Source: Nodularia sp. NIES-3585
Lineage (GTDB): Bacteria; Cyanobacteriota; Cyanobacteriia; Cyanobacteriales; Nostocaceae
Direction: 5' to 3'
Assembly: GCF_002218065.1 (NCBI RefSeq)
Contig: NZ_BDUB01000001.1
Coordinates: 3,257,270-3,321,269 of the forward strand
Length of the DNA: 64,000 nt
Position numbers and translations under genes: made by a program. Numbering within the stretch: the stretch's first letter is position 1; each line of letters starts with the position of its first letter. The notes beneath the pieces are model-generated. The model saw only the letters and a list, made by a program, of their open reading frames with translations, did no database searches and was not told the DNA's origin. Shown piece after piece: positions 51,059 to 60,155 of this stretch.

Positions 51059-52339
51059 CTACTGGAGACGCACGGAAACACTACCGCCATGAGCGGGTAA
51101 ACCTTCAGCAGCTGCGAGAGTTACGGCGGCTTGACCGATGGTTTGCAGTGCTTGTTGATTGCATTCTAAATAGGTAATTCGCTTGAGAAAATCATACACA
51201 CTCAACCCAGAGGCAAAACGGGCAGAACGGGCGGTAGGAAGGACATGATTTGGCCCCCCTAAGTAATCGCCAATGGCTTCTGGGGTATAACGTCCCAGAA
51301 AGATACTCCCAGCAGATTTAATTTGACTAGCAAGTTCCTGGGGATGATCTACGCATAATTCTACGTGTTCCGGAGCTAACTGATTTAATAGTGGAATACT
51401 TGCGGCTAAATCTTCAACTATAATTACCGCACCATGTTGTTTCCAACTAGCACTAGCTACTTCTTTGGTGGGTAGATTTACGAGAATTTGCTCGATTGCT
51501 GCGATCACTTTTTCTGCAAAGCTGGCAGAATCAGTAATTAAAATTGATTGGGCGCTAGGATCATGTTCGGCTTGCGAGAGTAAATCCCAGGCTATCCACT
51601 CTGGGTTATTTTTATCGTCGGCTACTACCAAAATTTCCGAAGGCCCGGCTACGCTGTCAATGCCTACAGTCCCAAATACCTGACGTTTGGCTTCAGCGAC
51701 ATAGGCGTTACCAGGGCCAACAATTTTATCAACAGGGATCAGGCTTTCTGTACCATAAGCTAAAGCTGCGATCGCTTGCGCCCCTCCTATACTATAAATT
51801 TCCTTCACCCCGGCAATTTGGGCAGCTGCAAGCACAGCCGGATTAATTTCACCGCGAGGCATAGGTACTGCCATCACAATTCTTTCCACACCCGCAATTT
51901 TGGCAGGTAAAGCGTTCATCAGTACAGAACTCGGATAACTGGCGCGTCCTCCAGGGACATAAATCCCTACCTGGGATAAAGCCACCCAATTTAATCCTAG
52001 TTTCACCCCGGCGGTATCCGTATAGCCAATATCTTGGGGTAGTTGCTTTTGATGAAAAAACCCAATTCTTTCCGCTGCTAATTCCAGCGCTGCCTTGACA
52101 TCTGGCGGACATTGTGCTGCGCGTTCGGCAATAAAATCAGCACTCAGATGCAAAGAAGGGGGAGAGTAATGATCAAACTTAGTAGTATATTCCTGAACTG
52201 CGGTATCACCGCGCACTTTCACATCAGCGAGAATATCTTTAACTGTACCACTAACATCAACCGTTGCTTCCCGGCGATCGCTCACCAGTGCCTTGAATCT
52301 CACAGAAAAATCTTTATCGGTTGTTTTAAGTAGCTGCAT
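51059..52339 (-). CDS. hisD: histidinol dehydrogenase
   Basis: A 426-residue zinc enzyme that oxidises histidinol to histidine with two NAD+ in the last two steps of the pathway. Signatures include VGIYVPGGRASYPSSVLMNA, DKIVGPGNAYVAEAKRQVFG, DSVAGPSEILVVAD and the C-terminal VLPTARSARFASGLSVYDFL. Catalytic residues in NQLAPEHVEL (Glu-His) are present. Length is normal. It is monocistronic here with no other his genes next to it, as usual in cyanobacteria. Confidence 0.96.
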   Translation of the reverse strand: MQLLKTTDKDFSVRFKALVSDRREATVDVSGTVKDILADVKVRGDTAVQEYTTKFDHYSPPSLHLSADFIAERAAQCPPDVKAALELAAERIGFFHQKQLPQDIGYTDTAGVKLGLNWVALSQVGIYVPGGRASYPSSVLMNALPAKIAGVERIVMAVPMPRGEINPAVLAAAQIAGVKEIYSIGGAQAIAALAYGTESLIPVDKIVGPGNAYVAEAKRQVFGTVGIDSVAGPSEILVVADDKNNPEWIAWDLLSQAEHDPSAQSILITDSASFAEKVIAAIEQILVNLPTKEVASASWKQHGAVIIVEDLAASIPLLNQLAPEHVELCVDHPQELASQIKSAGSIFLGRYTPEAIGDYLGGPNHVLPTARSARFASGLSVYDFLKRITYLECNQQALQTIGQAAVTLAAAEGLPAHGGSVSVRLQ

Positions 52340-52599
52340 AGACTATATCTCTGGATTAGTGCGGGTTTTGCCATCATAGTAATTTTAGCGTTGCTGAATT
52401 TGAATATGAAATGCCAAAATTATATTTCTTTAACTCTTATTTTCTGCGACTAGTGCGTTACATGAATTCACTTCTCGTCTAATTTGTCAATGGTGAGTTT
52501 TATCTACATCTGTCAAACGGTTTTAGCTAGAGTAGAACCAGAGTCATCAAACTTTAATTGATCATAAACAATTTGCCGAAATCTACTTGGCTGAAAATA

Positions 52600-53883
52600 A
52601 TGAACTCTCAATCCAACTCTTCTGACGGGAAACAGGTTAGCCAAGTTAGCCAAAACGAATTATTTCCCGTTGTGGGAATGGGTGCTTCAGCCGGAGGATT
52701 AGAGGCATTTAGAGAACTAATCAGCCATTTACCTACTGATACAGGTATGGCCTTTGTGTTAATTCAGCATCTCAGCCCCCATCAAAAAAGTTTATTAACA
52801 GAAATTATCTCTCGCACCACCCAAATGCCTGTGGTAGAAGTAGAGCATGGCATGGTTGTGGAACCAAATCATGTTTATGTGATTCCACCCAATACGATGA
52901 TGACCATTAGTCAAGGAATCCTGCAACTGAGTCCACGCATAAAAACTCATGGATCTTCCATGACAGTTGATACTTTCTTTATCTCCTTAGCAGAAGAACG
53001 GGGAAACAAAGCCATTGGGGTTGTACTGTCCGGGGGTGATTCTGACGGCACAAAGGGACTAGAATCAATTAAAGCAGATGGGGGAATCACTTTTGCTCAG
53101 TGTGAAGAATCGGCAAAAGTTAATAGTATGCCGAATACAGCAGCGGCCTCCGGATATGTAGATTTTATTCTGACACCAGAAAAAATTGCCGAAAAATTAG
53201 CTGATATCAGTCATCATCCCTACGTTAATCCTCCCATTTCAGTCCCAGCCATTGAGACAATACCTGAAAGCGGAGATGCCCTGACAAATATCTTCAGTCT
53301 GCTGCGAACTGCGACCAAAGTTGACTTTAGCCATTACAAGAAAACCACCCTGAAGCGGCGCATCCAGCGACGGATGATGTTATATAAACTAGATAGGCTA
53401 GAAGATTACGTCTGTTATCTCCAAGAGAACCCCGCAGAAGTTAAAGCTTTATATCAAGATTTACTAATTACTGTAACCAGTTTTTTCCGCGATTTTGAAG
53501 CCTTTGAAGCCTTAAAGACAGAAATTTTTCCCATAATTACCAAAAATAGAACCCCAAACTCACCCATCCGCATTTGGGTAGCTGGTTGTTCTACAGGTGA
53601 AGAAGCCTACTCTATCGCTATCTGCTTGCTAGAGTTTTTAACTAATCAGGTAATTAATCTTCCCATCCAGATTTTTGCCACTGATATCAACGAGTTAGCA
53701 ATTGAACAAGCTCGCAACGGTATTTATAAAATTAATCAAGTAGCAAATATTTCACCAGAACGGCTCCAGCGCTTCTTTGTCCCAGTCGAGGGCGGTTATC
53801 AAATTAGCAAGCCAGTGCGGGAACTGTGCGTTTTTGCCAGACAAAACCTGATTGGCGACCCCCATTTTCCCGCTTGGATTTAA
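52600..53883 (+). CDS. CheB-CheR hybrid sensor protein, N-terminal part (frameshifted)
   Basis: First half of a split gene. From ATG 52600 (MNSQSNSSDGKQ) the product has a CheB methylesterase domain (GASAGGLEAF with the catalytic Ser, QHLSP with His, LSGGDSDGT with Asp) followed by a CheR methyltransferase (NIFSLLRTATKVDFSHYKKT, and the SAM motif WVAGCSTGEEAYSIAI). It ends abruptly after IGDPHFPAW in the final CheR motif because the frame shifts at a C5 tract (53859-53863). With one extra C the reading continues PPFSRLDLITCRNVLIYLG in the next ORF. The natural protein would be about 1390 residues. Confidence 0.9.
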   Translation: MNSQSNSSDGKQVSQVSQNELFPVVGMGASAGGLEAFRELISHLPTDTGMAFVLIQHLSPHQKSLLTEIISRTTQMPVVEVEHGMVVEPNHVYVIPPNTMMTISQGILQLSPRIKTHGSSMTVDTFFISLAEERGNKAIGVVLSGGDSDGTKGLESIKADGGITFAQCEESAKVNSMPNTAAASGYVDFILTPEKIAEKLADISHHPYVNPPISVPAIETIPESGDALTNIFSLLRTATKVDFSHYKKTTLKRRIQRRMMLYKLDRLEDYVCYLQENPAEVKALYQDLLITVTSFFRDFEAFEALKTEIFPIITKNRTPNSPIRIWVAGCSTGEEAYSIAICLLEFLTNQVINLPIQIFATDINELAIEQARNGIYKINQVANISPERLQRFFVPVEGGYQISKPVRELCVFARQNLIGDPHFPAWI

Positions 53884-56780
53884 TTACCTGTCGCAATGTG
53901 CTAATTTATTTGGGCAGCGCCGTGCAGAAAAAGCTACTGCCCATTTTTCACTACGGTCTGAATGCCAATGGTTTTTTGATGTTAGGCACATCGGAAACAG
54001 TCGGTGAGTTCCCGGATTTGTTTGCCTTAGTGGATAGAAAGAATAAGATATACTCCCGGAAAATGACTGCAACTCGCTTGGGCATTGATCTGATTACCAA
54101 CAACTATCCTTTAGAAACTGTCAACACCCAGCTACCAATGAGCGCTGATACGTGGAATGATTTGGAACTGTATAAAGCAGCTGACCTGATTGTGTTAAAT
54201 GACTACGCTCCAGTGGGTGTAATTGTTAACGAAGATGGGGAAATTTTGCAATTCCGGGGAAATACCAGTCCTTATTTGCAACCGCCACTAGGCAGACCCA
54301 ATTTTAACTTACTGAAGATGGCGAAAGATGAATTAAGGTTAGAGTTACGTACCACTATTCATCAAGCCAAAAAGAAAGAAGTGCCGGTGAGCAAGTCAGG
54401 CATACAAATTAGAGAAAACGAGCAAGTCAGGCAGGTAAAAATTGATGTTGTGCCATTTAAACCTGCTGCGGCTAGAGAATGGTACTTTTTAGTGCTGTTT
54501 GCATCTCCATCCTCCTCAACAGCTATTTTAGAGGCAGTTAGCGATCCTGGGAAGTCTGGGGGGCGCAAGCCAAACGATCAAAAGCAAGAGGTTAACCGAC
54601 TCAAACAAGAATTAGCAGCTAATCAAGAGTATCTGCAATCAATTATTGAAGAGCAGCAAGCTACTAATCAAGATTTACGAGCGGCTAACGAAGAAATTCT
54701 CTCCAGCAACGAAGAATTACAAAGCACCAATGAGGAATTAGAAACAGCCAAAGAAGAAATTCAGGCTACTAACGAAGAACTGAATACGATTAATGATGAA
54801 CTACAACGGCGTAATATCCAGTCAAACGAAGTCACCAACGATTTACAAAATCTCCTCAGCAGTATTAATATTCCCATCCTGATGTTGGGAGGAAATCTGC
54901 AAATTCGCCTCTATACCCCGGTAGCTGAGAAAATATTTAACCTAATTTTCAGTGATATGGGGCGACCAATCAGTGATATTAATCACAACTTGAATATTCC
55001 TGACTTAGAGAAACAAATTTTAGATGTAATTGGTACTCTCAATTTTAAAACACAAGAAGTTCAAGACAAAAACGGGCGTTGGTATGACCTGCGGATTCGA
55101 CCTTATCGGACAATAGACAACAAAATTGATGGTGCTGTGGTGATTTTAGTTGATATTGACGACATCAAACGCAGTTCGGAACAGATTAGAACATCCAGAG
55201 ATTATGTGCAGGCCATTGTCGATACCATGCGCGAATCTCTAGTGGTGCTAGATGTCAATTTACGAGTAATCAGCGCCAATCAATTTTTCTACGATACATT
55301 TCAGGTTCTACCCGCAGAAACAGAACAACGCCTGGTGTATGAAATCGGCAATGGACAGTGGAATATTCCCCAATTGCGATCGCTTTTAGAAGAAATTCTC
55401 CCTTATGAAAACCAGTTTCAAGGTCTGGAAGTTGAACACAACTTTGAGCAAATTGGACACAAAATCATGCGGCTCAATGCCCGAAAAATGACCCTAACAG
55501 ACAATAGGGAAATGATTCTGCTGGTAATTGAAGACATTACTCAGCAAAAGCAATTAGAAGCAGAACGCACCCACCTTTTAGGTCAAGAACAGTCAGCTCG
55601 CAACGCTGCGGAAGCCGCCAACCGCGCCAAAGATGAGTTTTTATCGATTCTCTCCCACGAACTGCGGAACCCACTTAATTCCATGCTGGGCTGGTCAAAG
55701 TTATTACAGAAGAAGCAATTTGATCAAGCGACAATTAATAAGGGGTTAGCAGCCATTGAGCGCAGCGCCCAAGCTCAAGCTCATCTGATTACAGATTTGT
55801 TAGACATCTCCCGCATTAGTGCCGGGAGGCTGCGGATGGATGCCCAAAAACTTGATCTGGTTGCCGTAATTGAATCTTCTATAGAGGTAGTCCGGTTCTC
55901 AGCCGAAGCCAAAAATATTCAAATTCAATCCCAGCTACCTCCCGTACCCAAAAGTATGGTGGGCGATGCGATTCGCTTACAGCAGGTATTTTGGAATTTA
56001 CTTTCTAACGCGATTAAATTTACCCCAACCGGGGGCAAAGTTGCCATCACCCTAGATTACACTGATTTTCAGGCTGAGATTCAAATCAGCGACACTGGTT
56101 ATGGCATTAGTGCTGACTTTCTTCCCCACATCTTTGAGCGATTCCGTCAAGCAGATGGGAGCAGAACCCGCTCTAACCCTGGCTTGGGACTGGGGCTTTC
56201 CATTGTCCGCTATTTGGTAGAACTCCACGGTGGTACAATTGATGTCGAAAGCCAGGGTGAAGGTCAAGGAACAACTTTTACCGTCAGGCTACCTCTGCAA
56301 GCTACCCAGCAACAGATATCTCTGCCAATATCCACCAAACCAGCCGCCTGCACAAATCAGCTAGAATTGCCAATTGAGCAAATTCCATCTCTGGAAGGAG
56401 TGCGGGTATTAGTCGTGGATGATCAAGTAGAAATAGGACAATTATTTAAAGCAGTATTAGAAGAGTACGGCGCGCAAATGACAGGAGTCGAATCAGCAAA
56501 AGAAGCTATAGCAACACTGATAGCAAACCCCGGTGGGTACGATGTACTTTTATCTGACATTGGTTTACCAGAAGAAGACGGTTATAGCTTAATTCGTCAG
56601 GTGAGAGAATTGAGTCCTGAAGCCGGGGGACAAATTCCCGCCGCCGCCCTCACCGCCTATGCGGAATATGCAGACCAGACAGAAGCTTTAGCCGCAGGTT
56701 TTCAAATGCACGTTGCTAAACCTATTCCGCCTACTCAATTATTATCCATAGTCGCTACCTTGGCTGGGAGATTGAAGTAG
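53826..56780 (+). CDS. CheB-CheR hybrid sensor protein, C-terminal part: CheR end, PAS, histidine kinase, receiver (frameshifted)
   Basis: Second half of the split gene; its real coding begins at the frameshift near 53863, and its GTG at 53826 is not a natural start. It completes CheR (DLITCRNVLIYLG), then has a long coiled coil (ANEEILSSNEELQSTNEELE, about heptad periodic), PAS-like segments, HisKA (FLSILSHELRNPLNSMLGW), HATPase (GLGLGLSIVRYLVELHGG), and a C-terminal receiver (VLVVDDQVEIG, DVLLSDIGLPEEDG with the phospho-Asp). Intact homologues act in signalling outside flagellar motility. The TAG stop overlaps the end of a MITE. Confidence 0.9.
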   Translation: MRFCQTKPDWRPPFSRLDLITCRNVLIYLGSAVQKKLLPIFHYGLNANGFLMLGTSETVGEFPDLFALVDRKNKIYSRKMTATRLGIDLITNNYPLETVNTQLPMSADTWNDLELYKAADLIVLNDYAPVGVIVNEDGEILQFRGNTSPYLQPPLGRPNFNLLKMAKDELRLELRTTIHQAKKKEVPVSKSGIQIRENEQVRQVKIDVVPFKPAAAREWYFLVLFASPSSSTAILEAVSDPGKSGGRKPNDQKQEVNRLKQELAANQEYLQSIIEEQQATNQDLRAANEEILSSNEELQSTNEELETAKEEIQATNEELNTINDELQRRNIQSNEVTNDLQNLLSSINIPILMLGGNLQIRLYTPVAEKIFNLIFSDMGRPISDINHNLNIPDLEKQILDVIGTLNFKTQEVQDKNGRWYDLRIRPYRTIDNKIDGAVVILVDIDDIKRSSEQIRTSRDYVQAIVDTMRESLVVLDVNLRVISANQFFYDTFQVLPAETEQRLVYEIGNGQWNIPQLRSLLEEILPYENQFQGLEVEHNFEQIGHKIMRLNARKMTLTDNREMILLVIEDITQQKQLEAERTHLLGQEQSARNAAEAANRAKDEFLSILSHELRNPLNSMLGWSKLLQKKQFDQATINKGLAAIERSAQAQAHLITDLLDISRISAGRLRMDAQKLDLVAVIESSIEVVRFSAEAKNIQIQSQLPPVPKSMVGDAIRLQQVFWNLLSNAIKFTPTGGKVAITLDYTDFQAEIQISDTGYGISADFLPHIFERFRQADGSRTRSNPGLGLGLSIVRYLVELHGGTIDVESQGEGQGTTFTVRLPLQATQQQISLPISTKPAACTNQLELPIEQIPSLEGVRVLVVDDQVEIGQLFKAVLEEYGAQMTGVESAKEAIATLIANPGGYDVLLSDIGLPEEDGYSLIRQVRELSPEAGGQIPAAALTAYAEYADQTEALAAGFQMHVAKPIPPTQLLSIVATLAGRLK

Positions 56781-57013
56781 GACTTACGGAAAATTATGAA
56801 TAAACGAACCGCAAAGTTCGCAAAGTTCGCAAAGAAAGAAAGGAAGGAAGAAAGAAATTGCTTTGGTGCAGTCTTGAGAAAAACTTAGGACTTACGCAAA
56901 AACTCTGGTGAAACCTCTTTCCTTTGTGTTCTTCTCCCAAGGGGAGACGCTTCGCGAACGTGTCCTTCGTGGTATGCGCTACGCGCACGCTACGCGAACG
57001 TTCCTCTTAAAAA
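56779..57013. mobile_element. MITE-derived repeat cluster, copy 3
   Basis: A direct half-copy begins AGGACTTACGG at 56779 and continues GAACCGCAAAGTTCGCAAAG, then an inverted copy begins AGGACTTACGCAA at 56887 and runs CTCTGGTGAAACC, CTTTCCTTTGTGTTC. The second has insertions CGCTTCGCGAACG and CGCTACGCGCACGCTACGCG. This is a rearranged, nested set of the same family as at 10720 and 18107. The first three bases of AGGACTT provide AG of the TAG stop codon of the upstream gene. Confidence 0.75.
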
Positions 57014-57023
57014 ACACATTTCA

Positions 57024-58283
57024 TCAGAGCGCAACCCGTAAAACTTGCACTTCCGCTTGTGGAGAAATCACTGTTTGACCCACAGGCAGAACAGCTAAAG
57101 CATTAGTTTGAGCTAAATTAATTAAATTGCCCGAACTTTGACTACCACCGGCTTTGTGAAATTCATAAACGCCAGCAATTAAACGCAAGCTACCCCAAAC
57201 GTAAGTTTCCCGCTTGCCATTAGACTTTAACTCATGATGCGATCGCACTTTCAGAAATTTCGGTTCCCAACCTCCCGCCAACCCCGAAAGCTTCCGCAGC
57301 GCTGGTTGTACAAATCGCCAGAAAGTCACCAAAGCCGAAACCGGATTTCCCGGTAAACCAAAGTAAATTGGGAAGTGGGGAGTGGGGAGTGGGGAGTGGG
57401 GAGTGGGGAAAGTGGCGACGGTGAGGGGTTTACCGGGACTGATGGCTACAGACTGAATATGAATTTTAGCTTCCAGAGATTCCAGAATTTGATCAATATA
57501 ATCATAATCGCCTACTGATACACCACCAGAAGATAAAACTATATCAGCATGAGTTATGGCGTAGGCGATCGCCTCTCGCAAAGCATCTGGATGATCTTTC
57601 ACAATACCCAATAATAACGGTTCTGCTCCCGCCTCCCTCACCAATGCGGCTAAAGCATATTGATTAGAATCGACAATTTGACCAGGTTGCAAAATTTGAT
57701 CAGCCGTTACCAACTCGTCACCACTAGAAAAAATTGCCACACGCGGACGACGGTAAACGCTTAATTTCACACATTGCGCCGCCGCTAACACCGCAATTTC
57801 AGGAGCATTTAATTTAACTCCTCTGGGTAATAATTGTTTTCCAGCTTGATAAAAAGCCCCTTTGTATCTGACAAATTCTTGTGGTTGGGGTGCAGTTAAA
57901 ATAAATACACGGTTATCTTCTCGGCGTGTTTTTTCCTGCATGACTACAGTATCCGCACCCCTTGGCATCACCGCACCTGTAAAAATTCGCGCTGCTTGCC
58001 CCGCTTTGACTTTAGACTGGGGTTGATATCCTGCGGGAATTTCTTCAATAATTTCTAAACTTGTTGACTGTACGTCGCTAGAGTGCTGGACATCTTCATA
58101 ACGGACTGCGTAGCCATCCATTGCGGAATTATCCCAATGGGGAAAATCTAATTTACTGGTGACAGGAGTGGAAATAATTCGTCTGTCTGCTGCCAATAAA
58201 TCTATAATTTCTATATCCCGTTGCTGATCTAACGGTTGCACCAAATTTAAAATAATTGCCTCTGCATCGCTGACTGATAGCAT
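57024..58283 (-). CDS. moeA: molybdopterin molybdenumtransferase MoeA, with in-frame repeat insertion
   Basis: A 419-residue enzyme that inserts molybdate into adenylylated molybdopterin. Motifs: HWDNSAMDGYAVR near residue 45, IFTGAVMPRGADTVVMQE near 100, ISSGDE/FSSGDELV near 180, LSSGGVSVGDYDY near 250 and FGLPGNPVSALVTFWRF near 310. Between KPLTVATF and IYFGLPGN the protein has an extra PTPHSPLPTPHFP. It is encoded by a GGGGAGT heptamer repeat (57370-57413), in frame because three heptamers make 21 bases. The ATG at 58283 (MLSVSDAEAI) is preferred. It is divergent from two small genes. Confidence 0.93.
   Translation of the reverse strand: MLSVSDAEAIILNLVQPLDQQRDIEIIDLLAADRRIISTPVTSKLDFPHWDNSAMDGYAVRYEDVQHSSDVQSTSLEIIEEIPAGYQPQSKVKAGQAARIFTGAVMPRGADTVVMQEKTRREDNRVFILTAPQPQEFVRYKGAFYQAGKQLLPRGVKLNAPEIAVLAAAQCVKLSVYRRPRVAIFSSGDELVTADQILQPGQIVDSNQYALAALVREAGAEPLLLGIVKDHPDALREAIAYAITHADIVLSSGGVSVGDYDYIDQILESLEAKIHIQSVAISPGKPLTVATFPTPHSPLPTPHFPIYFGLPGNPVSALVTFWRFVQPALRKLSGLAGGWEPKFLKVRSHHELKSNGKRETYVWGSLRLIAGVYEFHKAGGSQSSGNLINLAQTNALAVLPVGQTVISPQAEVQVLRVAL
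57370..57413. repeat. (GGGGAGT)n heptanucleotide tract inside moeA
   Basis: Five to six copies of GGGGAGT within the moeA coding sequence. The same heptamer forms intergenic tracts at 7617-7645 and 11366-11419. A change in copy number not divisible by three would break moeA. Confidence 0.9.
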
Positions 58284-58328
58284 GGCCAATGACTCTGACT
58301 TTTCAGGAAAGCATATCATAATGGCAGT

Positions 58329-58529
58329 ATGAGTGATGACACCCAACCAGAGAATGAAGGACAAGAAGAATTTGACCCAATAACCGATACTAGAGATTGG
58401 TCAGCAGCAGCCACAGAATTAGCTTGTTTTGCCCTAGCTAGAAGCAAAGGTAAGCGATTGGTGAAAATCATCAATACCAAAAAACTAACCATGCCATTTA
58501 TTTGTATTTTTGAGGACTACCCTGGATGA
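58329..58529 (+). CDS. small conserved hypothetical protein
   Basis: A 66-residue soluble protein with an acidic N-terminus (MSDDTQPENEGQEEFDPITD) and a helical, basic middle (ALARSKGKRLVKIINTKKL). No family is recognised. Its last four bases ATGA overlap the next gene's start, so the two are co-translated; the pair lies 45 bp from the divergent moeA. Confidence 0.65.
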   Translation: MSDDTQPENEGQEEFDPITDTRDWSAAATELACFALARSKGKRLVKIINTKKLTMPFICIFEDYPG

Positions 58530-58768
58530 CACCTGTAGCTACCCAAATCCCCATTATTACAATTATTCCTATACTAACTGCTATAGGCGATCGCTCCTGG
58601 CAATATTTCCAAGAACTGGAAGCAAATTTTGTCTCCCAGTATGGGGTAGAAGTGTGGGAAGAAGTTTTTAACTTCCGTATTCTGCCAGCACTTGATCAGG
58701 ATTCTCGGCGCTGGTTACTGGTGCAATGGTGTGGAGAAGGAATTAACTCGGTGCAAAATGTGGCTTAA
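58526..58768 (+). CDS. small conserved hypothetical protein
   Basis: An 80-residue protein with a hydrophobic first third (IPIITIIPILTAI), perhaps a membrane anchor, and a tryptophan-rich remainder (VEVWEEVFNFRILPAL, RRWLLVQWCGEGINS). Translationally coupled by the ATGA overlap with the preceding gene. Function unknown. Confidence 0.65.
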   Translation: MTPVATQIPIITIIPILTAIGDRSWQYFQELEANFVSQYGVEVWEEVFNFRILPALDQDSRRWLLVQWCGEGINSVQNVA

Positions 58769-58866
58769 TTAACGAAATCAGCCAAGCGATCGCCTCAGTC
58801 TTGACTTTAATATAAACAACAGGAGCCATAATTATTTTCCCAGCTAAATAAAAACACCTATTTTTT

Positions 58867-59424
58867 ATGACTATAGAACGAGTCCCCGAAACACACTATC
58901 CCAAAGCTGATATTGTCCGACGAGGAATGGCATTAGGGCTAGATTTCCTGGGAGTCTGGTTAATCAGTTCTATATTGGGAGGGAATCAAATCGGTATCCA
59001 GTGGGTGCAAATTCTCGTGTTTCTGTTCTGCTGGGTGATTTTTCGCATCCTGGTAGTTTACAACAATCAAGGGCAAAGCTTAGGGCGTTGGGCTTTTGAC
59101 CTGAAAATTCTCGAAGTCCGTAATGGCGAAATTACAGGCAGAATTCCCACGTTGCGATCGCTACTCCAGCGAGAAGCTATAATCGGATTTGGTTCGCTTT
59201 TGGTATCAATTGCCCTGGGCAACATCAGAGCTAACCCCACTGCTATACTGCTATTAATTCCCCTAGCCATTGATTGTGGCGCGGCTTTATCTGACAAACA
59301 GATGCAGCAAGCCCTACACGACCGCTATGGTGGTACTTTCATAGTTTCGTCGCGTCGGGGCTATTCGCTAGATATCAAGATTCAGCGATTAGTTGCAAAA
59401 ATGCGCCGAAGTGTGAGAAGATAG
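58867..59424 (+). CDS. RDD family membrane protein
   Basis: A 185-residue RDD-domain protein. The conserved Arg and Asp are in VRRGMALGLDFLGVWLISS near residue 20-30, the second Asp in SLGRWAFDLKILE near 73-85. Three hydrophobic segments follow. RDD proteins are small integral membrane proteins, sometimes linked to ion exchange, but no substrate is known here. The C-terminus is basic. The ribosomal genes follow 43 bp later. Confidence 0.85.
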   Translation: MTIERVPETHYPKADIVRRGMALGLDFLGVWLISSILGGNQIGIQWVQILVFLFCWVIFRILVVYNNQGQSLGRWAFDLKILEVRNGEITGRIPTLRSLLQREAIIGFGSLLVSIALGNIRANPTAILLLIPLAIDCGAALSDKQMQQALHDRYGGTFIVSSRRGYSLDIKIQRLVAKMRRSVRR

Positions 59425-59467
59425 TAATTTGTGTTAATTCTCTTCAGGCTTGAGTGTTTGTAAGATT

Positions 59468-59662
59468 ATGGCTAAGAGTAAAGGTGCCCGCATAATAATG
59501 ACACTCGAATGTACTGAGTGTCGTTCTAACCCAGACAAGCGATCGCCTGGTGTTTCCAGATATACCAGCACCAAGAACCGTCGCAACACGACCAACCGTG
59601 TAGAACTGAAAAAGTTCTGTACACACTGCAACAAACATACTGTTCACAAGGAAATTAAGTAA
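59468..59662 (+). CDS. rpmG: 50S ribosomal protein L33
   Basis: A 64-residue L33 of the zinc-binding (C+) type: CTECRSN and CTHCNKH hold the four cysteines. Start is ATG 59468 ([11 protein letters not shown]). The S18 gene begins 2 bp after its stop, so rpmG-rpsR is a tight ribosomal operon. A cyanobacterial and plastid arrangement. Confidence 0.96.
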   Translation: MAKSKGARIIMTLECTECRSNPDKRSPGVSRYTSTKNRRNTTNRVELKKFCTHCNKHTVHKEIK

Positions 59663-59664
59663 AG

Positions 59665-59880
59665 ATGAGTTACTATCGTCGTCGCCTGTCTCCCATTAAG
59701 CCAGGAGACCCCATCGACTACAAAGATGTTGATTTGTTGCGTAAGTTTATTACCGAAAGGGGTAAAATATTACCACGTCGGATTACTGGGCTTACCTGTA
59801 AGCAACAACGAGATTTGACATTAGCAATTAAACGGGCGCGGATTGTGGCATTGTTGCCATTTGTCAATGCGGAAGCTTAA
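59665..59880 (+). CDS. rpsR: 30S ribosomal protein S18
   Basis: A 71-residue S18 ([20 protein letters not shown] then [20 protein letters not shown]). It belongs to the platform of the small subunit. It follows rpmG by 2 bp. After it comes a large A/T repeat region before the RNase gene. Confidence 0.97.
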   Translation: MSYYRRRLSPIKPGDPIDYKDVDLLRKFITERGKILPRRITGLTCKQQRDLTLAIKRARIVALLPFVNAEA

Positions 59881-59892
59881 GAAAAAGTCACT

Positions 59893-60077
59893 CAATTTTG
59901 GATTTTAGATTTTAGATTTTAGATTGACCTCATACCTGAAGGTAGTTGCTCAAAATCTAGAATTTAGGATTTGGGATTTGGGATTTTAAATTTGTGCCAT
60001 GAATCAAATCAGTGGCTTCAAAGTTTTTTAAATTTTGATTTTTCAATCCAAAATCCAAAATTTAAAATCTAAAATTA
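59893..60077. repeat. long imperfect inverted repeat of TTTTAGAT/ATCTAAAA units
   Basis: Left arm 59893-59926 (GGATTTTAGATTTTAGATTT) and right arm 60044-60077 (AATCCAAAATCCAAAATTTA and ATCTAAAATT) are complementary, with further degenerate units between. It fills the gap between rpsR and the RNase gene and belongs to the same family as 7649-7747. Confidence 0.75.
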
Positions 60078-60155
60078 GGTGATGAGTTAAGAATCAAAAC
60101 TCCTAACTCTGAACTTCAAACTATTTAAAATGTTCACCAAATAATTGCGAGAGTT

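Noticed and set aside
53826-56780. Second half of the hybrid kinase as an independent gene
   Set aside because: Its first residues are an out-of-frame copy of CheR sequence; homology begins exactly at the poly-C run, so it is one gene with a frameshift.
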